Below are positions 48,891 through 59,652 of a DNA stretch of 64,000 nucleotides, piece after piece. A program made the position numbers and the translations under genes. Origin of the DNA: Daucus carota subsp. sativus (lineage: Eukaryota > Streptophyta > Magnoliopsida > Apiales > Apiaceae); contig NC_030386.2 in assembly GCF_001625215.2 (NCBI RefSeq), forward strand, positions 40,270,796 through 40,334,795. The letters are read 5' to 3'. Every line of letters starts with the position of its first letter. Position 1 is the stretch's first letter. The notes beneath the pieces were generated by a model. That model made no database searches, was not told the DNA's origin, and saw only the letters and a list, made by a program, of their open reading frames with translations.

Positions 48891-50411
48891 TATATCTCCA
48901 CAGGTATCTCTCCATTATATTTAAGAACCTTTGAGTTTACTCTAACTTGAAGCCCGATATTTCCCTAAAATTTAGGCGGCTGTTTATTATCCAAGAGAAC
49001 AAATAATTGATTAATACTAATTTGCTGTTCCCTAAATCATAGCAGTTATATGCTCTTTTAACTCATGAAATGAATATTTGAATCGTGCATTCATTTCCTC
49101 CCCTTTTCTTAATATGGGGTTTAACTATTGCATTCATCTCAACAGTGTTCAATATTATTTTGTTAGCCAGAACTATAAAAATTCAGAAGGTTCAAGGGCT
49201 ATGGCGGAAATTAGGAAATTAATAATCTACAAGGACTCTTTAATAACTTTAAACTAAAGTGACTAATTTGAAATTTCCCAAATTAAAGGATCTAGGTCAT
49301 AATTTCAGAGAAGCTAAGGACTAGTTTGTGAAATTTGGAAAGGGCAAGGCCAGTTCGTAAGCTTTACTAAACTCTAGGATTCATGTTGTAGCTTGGTGTA
49401 ACAATATTCTAAATTGAACAACTTTTGTTACATTGGATTAGAACTAAAAATGCTTGGGTTTGACTTCAAAGAAATTGGGGTTTTCATCATTAAGCAAACA
49501 GATGTAAAAGTATTAAATACAAGTTTCATTTTTCCGAAAGGATTTCGAGTCAAAATTTATGATCGGTGTCCTTCTACACTGTACCAAAGTGTTTATTAAA
49601 AAGGTATAGAAGAAGGGAAAGAAAATTGAAGGAGTCTTTTATATTCATTAGTAAATAGTTAGATCTTTCGGTTAAATTTCTAATTTTTATTAACTACTAA
49701 TTTTATAATTTTCTTTTGATTCAGATTATATTGTAAGATCTTTTAACTTTATTTAATGATTTTTATAATTCTTTTTGGATTTTAGTTTTGTATTGTCTTT
49801 AGTATTTTAATATTGTAATGAATCTTACAGATATTATGAACTCATGACTATTGTGTTTTTACTTGATAACTTGAAATAGGTTCCATGCACTATGTCAGAC
49901 CTTTCTTAGTGTTGTCCACGCCAGCCTCTTAGTTTCCAGACGTTACGCTATAATATTAGGTAAATCCTATGTGGCAAGGCAATCCTATGTGGCAAGGCAA
50001 CATCGTACTAAGAACATCTTTTTATTAGATATTGTTAGTTTAATTGAACCTCAAATCTTAGTCTAGTATTAGAAGGTTACAAGGTAACAATGTCCGCAAG
50101 AACAAGGAATTGTGATGCAATGGGAAAAACGTGGTGAATGTACGATTATACGAAAAAACATATGACACACATGTATATTTAGAACTTGTTGATTGCCGCG
50201 TACCTGGCATACTTCATAAAACTTCTGGTAATATAGCTTGCTCCGCCATTTAAAAATTAATAATAATTATAAAAAACAACTCTGAATACATACTTGAGCC
50301 TATAAGACTCACACACAACACACACTACAGGAAAAGTACTTAGGCTTGATTACAAAGTTGTAAGAAATGAGAATGTCATTCCGATTTGTGCACCTGCAAT
50401 TCTGCAGCTTG
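48891..50411. other. Spacer
   Basis: AT-rich. A short direct duplication, AATCCTATGTGGCAAGGC, lies at about 49964-50000. No gene supported. Confidence 0.45.
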
Positions 50412-53400
50412 TTATTTAATCCTTTTTGGCGGTGAATGGGATGTGTTGGCCTCTTCAATGCGTCTAGTTAACAACGAGATGCCATAATGTGATGCACTTG
50501 ATGCAGCATAATATGATGTCACAGTGAGTTGCGTGAATTTGGGAAGGGCATAGCCTACAATTTCATGAATAGATAAAATGTAGTCAAGGTTGTATTATTA
50601 TAAATGTAGAACATTTATGGATACTATTACACTGAGAATCCATGTTAATTTATAAGTTGATTCTAGCAACTAAAAATATTTAACTACTGGGTTCAAGTAG
50701 CATTCCTATGTGGGATGAATCTTATTGATAGAGTCTTGGTCTTAGTTCAACCAAAGAGTAGTTCTGTAGCATGCAGTTTAGTACAATTTTTGTTTCCATT
50801 GTCACAACTCACAAGACTTGCAATAAGATGACATGATATTCACATATAATGTTTATCAAATTGTCAGAACCTCTAACAGTAAAGATATACATGTCTTATC
50901 AATTCTATACCACCTATCGAATGAATAAAATACCAAACTGCAGAGGAGATATACGTTGATGAATTAAAGATTTCATCACATTACGTGCAAGATAAATTCA
51001 AAGCTTAACCCATCTATTAACATTAACAGCAAGATAAACAACTATAATAGATATAGAGCAATATAATCAGATAACCAATAATTTATAATTAAAATTTATT
51101 TTTAAAAATACAATACCCTGCACCGTGGGCACATCTACCAGTATATATAGAGAGAGAGTAGAGTTATATGGAGTCCACATTTTTAGTGGAGTCTTGGAGT
51201 CCACATTCTTCAAAATTGGATAAAATATAATCATATATGAAAAATCTCCAAAACAACTGATCTATAAGTGCAGAACAATTGTTCTCACTGTTCTCACAAA
51301 CGAAATGTTCTCATTTGAATCACTGCATATATATATACAATAATATATTGATACACGACAAGCACATGGTGTGACTGAAAACATCTCGTAGGCTTATGTT
51401 AAGAAACAATTTCTACCTCCAAAGACAGCACTAGCAGCAGAGCAAATCAGAAGTGGAGGAACCTGTTTAAAAAACATGAGTGTTGAACTAAAGTTAGCAA
51501 GGAAATTGCAGAAAGAAAATTATTCTCCACAGAAACAGAAAACGTGATGGGGAATTTATTAAGGGAATGAAGAGGATTGGTGGATAGTAACATAGGAATG
51601 ATAGTTATATACCCCTATAATAAAAGGAAGCCACTTTGGTCCCTTGACATGTTTCTGAACAAATGGAATTCCTGAAACCAATCCACGTCACACATTACAT
51701 AGGGAAATGACCAAGAAGTTCCTGGAATGAAGAAGAAACACAAAACATGCCTGTGTTGAAACCATGAATTGCACTAAGCATTCCACCAATTCCACAGCCA
51801 GCCTGTTCAAATGATTGCATAAATTGAAGTTAACACCAGTTACAGGCATCTAACCAAAAATATTTATCCTTGCAGAATTGTGAATGACCAGGTTATAAAG
51901 TTGATACTGTTTGCATGTCATATAGTATATTCAAAATTTTGAAATTTTAAGAGATGATAATTTAAATAGTCTAACAAATATAGCATTATCAAGAAAAGAA
52001 TTATTGAACTTAGCATTATTTAGCCATTTAAAGATGATGCTGGGAATCTGTCTCCCTTTGCGACAAATATATCTTCACCTAACATATAGCTATCAAAAAG
52101 ATATCAGGACAGCATCTAATAAGATAGAGACCGCTTTTCTTTCTATTTCTTTATGTTAAAAGGTTCAAAGGATGAGATGCATTCAGTCACACACAGAGAG
52201 TTTTGCTCAGCTACAAACCATTTGAGAGTCCAAACTCTACAAAACTCTGGAACTTAAAAAATATATAGGCAAGAAATACCAAACATATACACAAATTCAC
52301 CATAAAATCTTCACATCAAAGAATATAATAAAATATTCATATATATATATATATATATATATAAAATCCACTAATATACAAATAAAATTTAATAAAGCAC
52401 AAAGGGTAACATTTAGGTGAGAACCACCATGTTTCCTATGTCATGTTTGGTTGGAATGAAATGAGGTTAAAACTATATTGGAGGTAAATATTCAGTTCCA
52501 TTACTTCTTCCATTCCATTCCAAACAATATAAACTAAAGTTCAAACCCCCATTTTAACATCATAGAAATTTCTTCCCAAACCACATCATAAAAATTTTGT
52601 ACTCACTCAATTATTTTTCAAATCTTCCGTCCTACCTTAAATTATTTTTATTCCATCCCATTCTTCCCAACCAAACACAACATCTGTTTCTCCTCGGAAT
52701 CTTACCCAACATACAAGCAAAATTTGCTTCTATAAAGATAAGGTATACATACATATAATTCACTACATGTGAGTTTGTAGTCTAGGATCAAGGGCGAGAA
52801 ACTAAAACCATATGCTAAGTTTAAAATCTTCTTAATTCACCGAAAACTTTAAATTTCTCATTCTTTAATATTGTGTATGCCAAACATAATATATAACAGC
52901 ATATAATATATTAAGTTTATTGTTTCAAAAAAAAGTTTAAAAGCATACATATTAAGTTTAAAATGATAATGATACAAATCATATAAAAGCACAGAGACAG
53001 AGAGTCTATGAAAATTACAATAAGTTTGGCAGCTTACCACAGCAGTGGCATCATGTAGAACTGGGGTGATAGTCCACTCCTCGTTTTCCTGTTTCAAAAC
53101 ATATCAAGTTTTTAGTAAGCAATACAACAAACACCTAACCTACTTATATAGAAGAGGGGGGAGGGGGGAGGGGGGAGAGAGGGAGAGGGAGGGGGAGGGA
53201 GAGAGGGAGGGAGGGGGAGGGGGAGGGGGAGGGGGGAGGGGGAGAGAGAGGAAGGGAGGGGGGGGGAGAGAGAGAGAGACGGACTGAATGAGGATTCACG
53301 AGAGAGAGACAACGGGGGCAACGGGGGTTGCCAAGACCAGGATTGATGGTGGGATCATGCTCTAGATTTCCTCTTCTCAGTCTCTCCTCGTACACTTCTC

Positions 53401-53455
53401 GAGTTCCCATCCTCGTATTTGTTCCAAAACCCCCCAAACGGTTTGGGTACTGGTA
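50412..53455 (-). CDS. Conserved plant membrane protein of unknown function (multi-exon; N-terminus unresolved)
   Basis: Six short exons join in one frame: 53285-53455 (first coding exon seen, maybe incomplete), 53038-53088, 51751-51802, 51613-51671, 51417-51462 and 50412-50554, giving at least 173 aa to TAA at 50412-50414. Segments in order: LGGFGTNTRMGTREVYEERL, DPTINPGLG, CPRCLSL (a CxxC), EWTITPVLHDATAV, GCGIGGMLSAIHGFNTG, KGPKWLPF, PLLICSAASAVFGG, YALPKFTQLTVTSYYAASSA. I recall this arrangement from uncharacterised plant proteins with Gly/Ala-rich membrane segments; no function is known to me. Intron 3 uses a GC donor (ACAG|GCATGT), because the nearby GT would break the conserved frame. 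The exon 1 donor (TCA|GTCCGT) is weak and abuts a CT-rich microsatellite. An upstream exon with the true ATG is likely. Confidence 0.78.
51148..51345. repeat. Possible TA-associated mobile element in intron 5 of the membrane-protein gene
   Basis: Starts in TATATATAGAGAG and ends CTGCATATATATATAC, with GAGTCCACATTTTTAG/GAGTCCACATTCTTC repeats and GTTCTCAC phrases inside. It resembles the class seen at 61.9 kb but is short and unclassified. Confidence 0.35.
52442..52681. mobile_element. MITE in intron 2 of the membrane-protein gene
   Basis: Left end TGTTTGGTTGGAATGAAATG and right end TTCCCAACCAAACACAA are inverted copies. The interior is rich in TTCCATTCC and AATCTTCC. About 240 bp. The terminal style resembles the Tourist-like element at 4994, but the target duplication is unclear. 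Confidence 0.6.
53147..53281. repeat. Purine-rich G/A microsatellite
   Basis: About 135 bases almost entirely G and A on the plus strand, with runs of five to eight G (GAGGGGGGAGGGG). It lies in intron 1 of the membrane-protein gene, directly after the exon 1 donor. The strand pattern could form G-quadruplex or triplex structure. Confidence 0.85.
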
Positions 53456-54225
53456 TCTAATCTAATAATATGATAAAGTGCCCCTCATGTTTAGAAACTT
53501 TGCGTTAATAACCTTACGTTTTAGATTTTGATATATAGACACGGCATGTTGTTAAATTTTACAAACATAAAACAAGTCTCATCAGCAGACCCCCTATAAA
53601 AAAACCTAAAAAAAACTCTTCATGGTAGCATCAACTACTGAACCTAGCAGGAACTCACTTTCACTGAACAAACCAGAATTTGCAGAAAATAAATCTGCTT
53701 TTCGAATTTGCAGAGAAGGTTAATCATATTGATTAACTGTTTGGTATATTCAAAATAATAATAATACATCTTTTAGTTATGTCTTCATTATTAAGCAGTT
53801 TGCAAGGCATTTAAGCTAACAAATATTCGTTTGTTTATTGTAGTTTGAGAATTCAGGTCTAGGTGAAACTTGAAAGTATGTGACTCCGTGTGTGTGTGAA
53901 TATATCTAGATTTATGTAATTTACTTTAACAAAAAAAGATCCTTGACCATTTCAACTAATTTGTCGAGCTGGGACATGATAATTTGAACCTTCAAATTAG
54001 AAGTTGAGTTGCAGGTTGAGAAGAGGATGAGGGTTCACAATATGGATCCTCAGGTTAGATTGGGAGGTGACCAAAATCGAGCGTCTAAAAAGTATGAGCA
54101 GACATAATTATATTTTAATAATAACTAAAAACAGTTTTCACATGTTAGTGATGATATAGACTGATAGAACACCAAACAGGAATCTCTGATGTGACTAGGA
54201 GTACTATGGTTCACTGAATGACTTA
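53456..54225. other. Upstream part of the membrane-protein gene; first exon not found
   Basis: An acceptor-like ATTATTAG precedes the first recognised codons on the minus strand, so an intron may lie here and a short ATG exon further right. I could not identify it. Confidence 0.35.
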
Positions 54226-54506
54226 CCCCCTCCGTCCCTCTGATTTCTATATACTTTCTTTTTCGGGATGTCCCATTCAATTCTATACATTTCAAAACTT
54301 TCCCAAAATGGTAAAGTTTTATAATATAAAAATCTCACCCACCCACTACTTTCATCTACTTTTTCAAATCTATCACTTAAATATTAATGGGTCCCACCAC
54401 TTTACTTACTTTCCTTTCTCTTTCTCATTACTTTACATTACTTTATACACTTTTCTTAATCTCTGTGTCCAAAAGAAACGTATAGATCCCAGAGGGACGG
54501 AGGGAG
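54226..54506. mobile_element. Stowaway-like MITE
   Basis: Left end CCCCCTCCGTCCCTCTG and right end CAGAGGGACGGAGGGAG are inverted copies, flanked by TA on both sides. 281 bp, lying downstream of the dirigent stop codon. Confidence 0.85.
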
Positions 54507-54570
54507 TAACAGTTTACAAGCAAATTTGATGTCGCAAAGACTTATTATTTAACATACATTTATGAGTTAC

Positions 54571-55137
54571 TTAGTAGTGGAACACATAAACATTGTATTC
54601 AACAACAGCATCTCCAGTTTTCAAATCAAAAGTGTGAGTTTTGGCTTGAGCATAGCCATGAGCAAAGCGGAATACTCCACTCCCTCCAACAATCGGCATT
54701 TCCCTAATGGCTGAAAGCACAGCGTTTCGGCCTAGTACACTAATAGTACTTCCATTGAACTTGCCTTGTGTAAATACATAGTTCATAACCATCAGAAGAC
54801 CTATTTCATTTCTAGAGGCAGCTGAGTAGATTCCTTGTGCTCTTCCAACTTCTTTCGACCTTGGGTTGGGTCCAACCGTCAGAGGATCATCCATCACCGC
54901 GACTGAACCAAAGTAAGTTGCTGATTTCTTTGTCACAGAGGCGGAAGCCACTTCGAAAGCAGTGGGATCTTTGCCTGTTACTCTGTCATGAAAGTAGAAG
55001 TGAAGGTGGCTAAGCTTTTGTCTTCTGAAATTATATTTTGGGTGATTCTTTGGCTTTCTTGAAAACTTCTTGCAGTTTGCAGTGATTAGTAGAAGGGAAC
55101 AAGCGAGAATGATGATGAAATTGAACAACTTGGCCAT
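54571..55137 (-). CDS. DIR: Dirigent protein
   Basis: Intronless, 188 aa, the usual length of the family. The first about 22 residues (MAKLFNFIIILACSLLLITA) form a secretion signal, so the product acts in the cell wall. The dirigent beta-barrel covers about residues 40-187, with LHFYFHDRVTG, GSVAVMDDPLT, RAQGIYSAASRNEIGLLMVM, FNGSTISVLGRN, REMPIVGGSGVFRFAHGYA and the end YNVYVFHY. Dirigent proteins steer the stereochemistry of phenoxy radical coupling in lignan and lignin formation, or catalyse related cyclisations; substrate cannot be told from sequence. The motif set suggests the DIR-b/d group rather than DIR-a. A TATATATATG box lies about 40-55 bases upstream of the start codon. Confidence 0.95.
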   Translation of the reverse strand: MAKLFNFIIILACSLLLITANCKKFSRKPKNHPKYNFRRQKLSHLHFYFHDRVTGKDPTAFEVASASVTKKSATYFGSVAVMDDPLTVGPNPRSKEVGRAQGIYSAASRNEIGLLMVMNYVFTQGKFNGSTISVLGRNAVLSAIREMPIVGGSGVFRFAHGYAQAKTHTFDLKTGDAVVEYNVYVFHY

Positions 55138-56099
55138 ATAGACTTTGCAGAAATGAAGTTGTCAAGAAACTTGGAGGAGATGGTCATATATATACTTTCA
55201 GATACTAACAGTAGAGGTTTCCACTGTCTATGGATGTTATAAATATTCATATCGCATCTCTGCCTACATTTCTCTTTAGCGATTAGACTATAAGCGGACA
55301 AGTACACAATTAAACTAAGTTGTTTATATTAATACCTAAATTAATATTAGTTTAGGCATGGAGGGGTAACACAAACATGTTTTGGCAAGACCCTGCACAA
55401 TTAAAATGCTGTTCAGCATAAAACTGTGGAACTCATGAGAAAGATTTATGTTTTGTATACTTCGAGAAGTTAACCAAGCAAGCATTGGAAAGTCCGGAAA
55501 CTGGCAAGTTCAAAATTCTAGCTGCCTTGCTAGCTAGATATTTTCCCATTCTTTAAGTTTTATCTTAAACCAAAGAAGACCAGAAGAAATCTACCCTTGG
55601 ATATGTCACAGATACTCGATAGTGTTCCAAGATCAGCCAGCTTCTCGTTTAGTCTAACCATCTTCTCATTCTACTAATTTGAACAGGAACCCTTATTAAG
55701 CTGAAAAAAAATCCAGAATAGATACAATTTGCAGTGGATTTCATTGATAAGTTTAGATAAAATTTCACAAATAATATCAATCACTAAACAACATCAGCAG
55801 ATCAGTAGAAGGAATGTGCAATCTATTACACACTTAGAGCAACTCCAAACACTATAACGCTATTATAGTGTAACTTAGAGTATAAAACCAACTCCAATGC
55901 AACACTAAAATGGTGTAAAACTTACACCAAATGGGTAGTGTGACACCAAATTTGGTGTCTCCACATAAATAATGCACGCAGCTCTCTAACAAGAAGAAAA
56001 ATAAGTTGAAGAATAAATTGATTACATATTTAATTATCTTGTCAAAAAATTATGAATAATATGAATAACAGCCTCCCATAAAGAACAGTCAGTCGGCAC
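55138..56099. other. Dirigent promoter and spacer
   Basis: The dirigent promoter is at the left. At 55836-55970 the phrases GAGCAACTCCAAACACTATAA and CCAACTCCAATGCAACAC, with GGTGT/ACACC repeats, look like a decayed MITE. No gene is supported. Confidence 0.5.
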
Positions 56100-57548
56100 T
56101 CAGCTTCTTAAACATGAACTACTGTTCATCGGATCATTTATTACATGCACTATTTCTGAACTATAATCACTGAGCTGTTTCTGAGCTAAATTTATATGTG
56201 TTAAACCAATAAGAAGCTCACTAACCACTGCATCAGCTTTTTCCTTATCTGCAAAACAAAGTGTTTCTACTTGCAGCAACAATTTCTCTCCACAAGTATT
56301 TATGTTCTGATGAGCATATTTTTGCTCAGACATCCATCTAGTTATCGTGTTATGAGCAAGCGGAGTCAGCCAATTTAGTATCTCTGAAATCATGTCTATT
56401 GAAACTGAAAGACTGGTTTCATTTTGGACCAGTTTCAGTCTTTCCTTGACTACGAAACTTATTTTTCTTGGCAGCATTTTCTTCAATTCACGTAGTTTAG
56501 CATCACTTATCAAAATAGGCAACATCACGAGTGTGTCAATTTCTAGTATAGCATTTGCATATCTTTTTTCTAGTTCAGCATCGCCAAGAGTACCAGAGGA
56601 AGGACTTTGCATTCTGGTTTTGAATATTGATAAAGTTTTGTTCCCTGGCCCATTGCTTTCCCGAGTGACAGAATGATCAACCATGCATCGGGCAAGATTT
56701 TCAAGAGGGCTAGTCTTTCTATTCCCTCTAGCAGATGACCATAATTTGGCGAGTCTGTTTATTGGCAATTTCTCAGTAGTCTGGCCTCTGACTAAATTCA
56801 TGTTTTCATCATCACCGGGCACATGAACAACATTGAAAAGTGACTCAATTCGAACGAATATAGTGAACAAACACTTGCTCAAAAGAAGAACAATGTCATC
56901 ATAATACGCATTCCACAAAGATCTCTTTAAATGACTTACCTTAACCTGCGTCTCCTCAATCTTTGTTTCTAACTGAAAAAGGCGCTGGACGCTATTTTTC
57001 CCCTCTAATTTTTCTTCAAGCTTCACGAGTTCTTGCATTAGCGCGTACAAATTTTGATTATCAGTGACAAGATTTCCCATTTCCTTGATAGTTTCATCCA
57101 TCTTCTTACACGGCAATAGTATTATCCAGCTATTCTTCATTTTCAGCAGCTGGCCTTCAATTTCATGCTCCAAATTTTTCAACCGCGCATCACTGCATCT
57201 CTTTGCAAGCCTGACTATAATCCGAGCCACTTCGCAGAAAATATAAATGACCTCACCATATACCAAGTCTGATATGCCATTGTTGTCCTTCAACAGATTT
57301 TCTATGCCCACTGAGTCTATGAAATCCTGAGATTTTTCGACATTTTTATTCAGAAAATTCCAGAGTTGAATCATCCTAGACATCAAACTTGCTACTTCAA
57401 ATGAACACACTCCAAGCACTTTCTTATCAGAATCTGAACATACTCTAGTAACTTTCTTATCGGAAACTTGATCATTCTTCTTCACAGCTTTCCACAAAGC
57501 TGGAAACGGCGATAAATCTGCCACTGGTACCATGTAAAAATGGAACAC
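56100..57548 (-). CDS. DUF3475/DUF668 protein (PSK-simulator related family)
   Basis: 482 codons from the first ATG at 57548; the ATG at 57533 (M-V-P-V-A-D) is also possible. DUF3475 starts at about residue 50 with VCSFEVASLMSRMIQLW, followed by coiled coil (about 145-215). DUF668 covers about 320-465: LGDAELEKRYANAILEID, MLPRKISFVVKERL, ILNWLTPLAHNTITRW, VETLCFADKEKADAVVSELL, and GLTHI. Arabidopsis relatives include the PSI1-3 proteins, linked to phytosulfokine growth signalling, and shorter members of unknown role; this one is of the shorter kind and lacks the PSI N-terminal extension. A non-coding first exon may end at GCTTCA|GTAAGT (about 57854), making the start exon spliced. SDKKV.RVC is tandemly repeated near the N-terminus. 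Confidence 0.88.
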   Translation of the reverse strand: MFHFYMVPVADLSPFPALWKAVKKNDQVSDKKVTRVCSDSDKKVLGVCSFEVASLMSRMIQLWNFLNKNVEKSQDFIDSVGIENLLKDNNGISDLVYGEVIYIFCEVARIIVRLAKRCSDARLKNLEHEIEGQLLKMKNSWIILLPCKKMDETIKEMGNLVTDNQNLYALMQELVKLEEKLEGKNSVQRLFQLETKIEETQVKVSHLKRSLWNAYYDDIVLLLSKCLFTIFVRIESLFNVVHVPGDDENMNLVRGQTTEKLPINRLAKLWSSARGNRKTSPLENLARCMVDHSVTRESNGPGNKTLSIFKTRMQSPSSGTLGDAELEKRYANAILEIDTLVMLPILISDAKLRELKKMLPRKISFVVKERLKLVQNETSLSVSIDMISEILNWLTPLAHNTITRWMSEQKYAHQNINTCGEKLLLQVETLCFADKEKADAVVSELLIGLTHINLAQKQLSDYSSEIVHVINDPMNSSSCLRS

Positions 57549-58430
57549 ATAACAAATTAATTTATAGAAAATCTAGATTAATAAAATAAAAAACCATATA
57601 TTTCAAAACTTTGAATTAGAGGAACAATAAAGACGATGAAATCAGCAGGAGTACATAATGGAAGATACATGAGTAAAAAACATTCGAATTACAAACAATT
57701 CTTTGTATCGTAGCTTGACCTACTAATCACATCACAATTAAATATCGAACTTCAGTCGAACCGATAACAAATAACAAATGATATGTAAGGCACGTTAGGA
57801 CATGTCGAAAATTGAATGAAGAAGAAACTCATGCAAGTAAAGAGAGAACTTACTGAAGCAGCGAAAATTGTCGAAGATGCTATAGCATGGAGTTAAAAAT
57901 ATCGAAATATCGAAATATATTCGAATAGCTAATAGCTAATAAAATAAACGTGTGTGAGAAGTAACTCTATTCAAACTCAATTTTGGAATCAGGGCATCAC
58001 CTTCTAAAAATTATTCAACGTATTTTTGGATAGATTTGAAAAACGAATGCTGGTTGTGGTTGGTGCATAGTTTTTGTGGCATGATTTTAATTTATTTATG
58101 ACAAATTCTTAAATCTAGTATAATTATAGATGATTGAAATTCGTAATAAGGTAAATTATGCGTACTCAGAATTTATACACAGTTTTTTTTTTTAACAGTT
58201 ATACACAGTTGTTTAAAATAAATTTAAAGAGGAATAATGTTGTTGTCACAAATAAAATTTATTATATAGTGAGATTTGTAGATATATTACTATTAATCTC
58301 AAATCTCGAAAAGATCAGCCCAAGCCCAATGACTCGACAAACGAAAGCCCAAACACTACTACAATAACTCAAAAACAAATCTAATTAGGGTTTCTTGGTG
58401 CCTCTTTTATCACAATTGTATTGATTCAAA
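57549..58430. promoter_or_regulatory. Divergent promoter region, DUF668 gene and eL21
   Basis: No separate gene. It holds the probable 5' UTR intron of the DUF668 gene on the left and the eL21 promoter on the right. Confidence 0.5.
58385..58393 (+). promoter_or_regulatory. Telo-box (AAACCCTAA in reverse) upstream of eL21
   Basis: TTAGGGTTT lies 38 bases before the start codon. Telo-boxes are typical of plant ribosomal protein promoters and 5' UTRs. Confidence 0.7.
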
Positions 58431-59652
58431 ATGCCGGCTGGCCATGGATTGCGATCGCGAACGCGAGATTCATTCTCGCGAGCGTTCAGAAAGAAAGGTA
58501 CGATTCATCTCTCAACGTATCTGAGGACCTATCATATCGGAGATTATGTCGATATCAAAGTTAACGGCGCGATTCACAAAGGTATGCCTCATAAGTTCTA
58601 CCACGGCCGTACCGGTCAGGTCTGGAACGTCACTAAACGCGCTATCGGCGTTGAAATCAACAAGCAGGTCAATTTTCTTTTATTTTGTTATTGCGTGTTT
58701 ATTTTTTTTGATGCGATGTATCGAAATTGTGAGATTGATAGGCTTTGTGGAATGTTAGTTCATTTGTTTGTGGAGTAAACTTAATTCAGCACAAGCTGTG
58801 TGCCTGTGTGTATTAGTTGTTAGAGTGAATTTGGTTATTATTTGAAATTATTGTTATTGATGATAATTTTGACCGATTAGAGTAATTTAAGAACAGGATG
58901 AGGTGATTTCGTGAATGTATTTATGCAATTTGTTGTGAAGAGTTTTAGTCACGGATTTGTGTTTGTTTAGGATGGTTGATTAAGAGAAAATGTTGTCGAA
59001 GAAGTCCTTGTTTCAGACTTTTTTGTTGTTAGATTCTAGTGATATTTATGTTAGCATGTAATGTAAACGGCGAATTGTGTAAAGTGGATGACTTCAATAG
59101 TAAATTTGGATTGTCTGGTATTACATTTCCATGAAGTTGATGAAAAATAGTGATATGCATACAGCATGTTTGATTTGTATTGAGCTAAACATGATGTTAA
59201 GTTCCCAATTTAGTTGGTTTTGTTCAACATGTCAAGACTTTGCATTTTAAATGACTTTGTTGTCTGTAGCAAAGACTGTGTATCAACTATCGATAAAATT
59301 AAAACCTAAATGGCTTTTGCTTTGCTTGTGATTACTTTTCTGGATTGATAATTTAATAACGAACTCAAAACTACTGGTGATGGAAAAAATGCAGGTAGGT
59401 AATAGGATCATCAGGAAGAGGATCCATGTGCGAATTGAGCATGTCATGCCTTCACGCTGCACAGAAGAAGTGAAACTTCGGAAAAAGAAGAATGATCAGT
59501 TGAAGGCCGAGGCCAAGGCCAGAGGTGAAGTCATCAGTACCAAGAGGCAGCCTCAGGGGCCAAAACCTGGTTTCATGGTAGAAGGGGCAACATTGGAGAC
59601 TGTTACACCTATTCCTTATGATGTGGTTAATGATCTTAAAGGAGGGTATTAA
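58431..59652 (+). CDS. RPL21: 60S ribosomal protein L21 (eL21)
   Basis: Two exons, 58431-58667 and 59395-59652, join at Gln79 (CAG|GTCAAT ... GCAG|GTAGGT) into 164 aa, the normal plant eL21 length. The N-terminus is [20 protein letters not shown] and the C-terminus is [12 protein letters not shown]. Characteristic segments are [31 protein letters not shown] and RIHVRIEHV. It is a component of the large cytosolic ribosomal subunit. The upstream telo-box fits the co-regulated ribosomal protein gene set. The 727-bp intron reads as ordinary GT-AG. Confidence 0.97.

Noticed and set aside
53112-53437. Ser/Pro/Leu-rich frames across the purine microsatellite
   Set aside because: Their amino acid runs come from the repeat; only the PTINPGLG...CPRCLSL part is a real exon, and it ends before the repeat.
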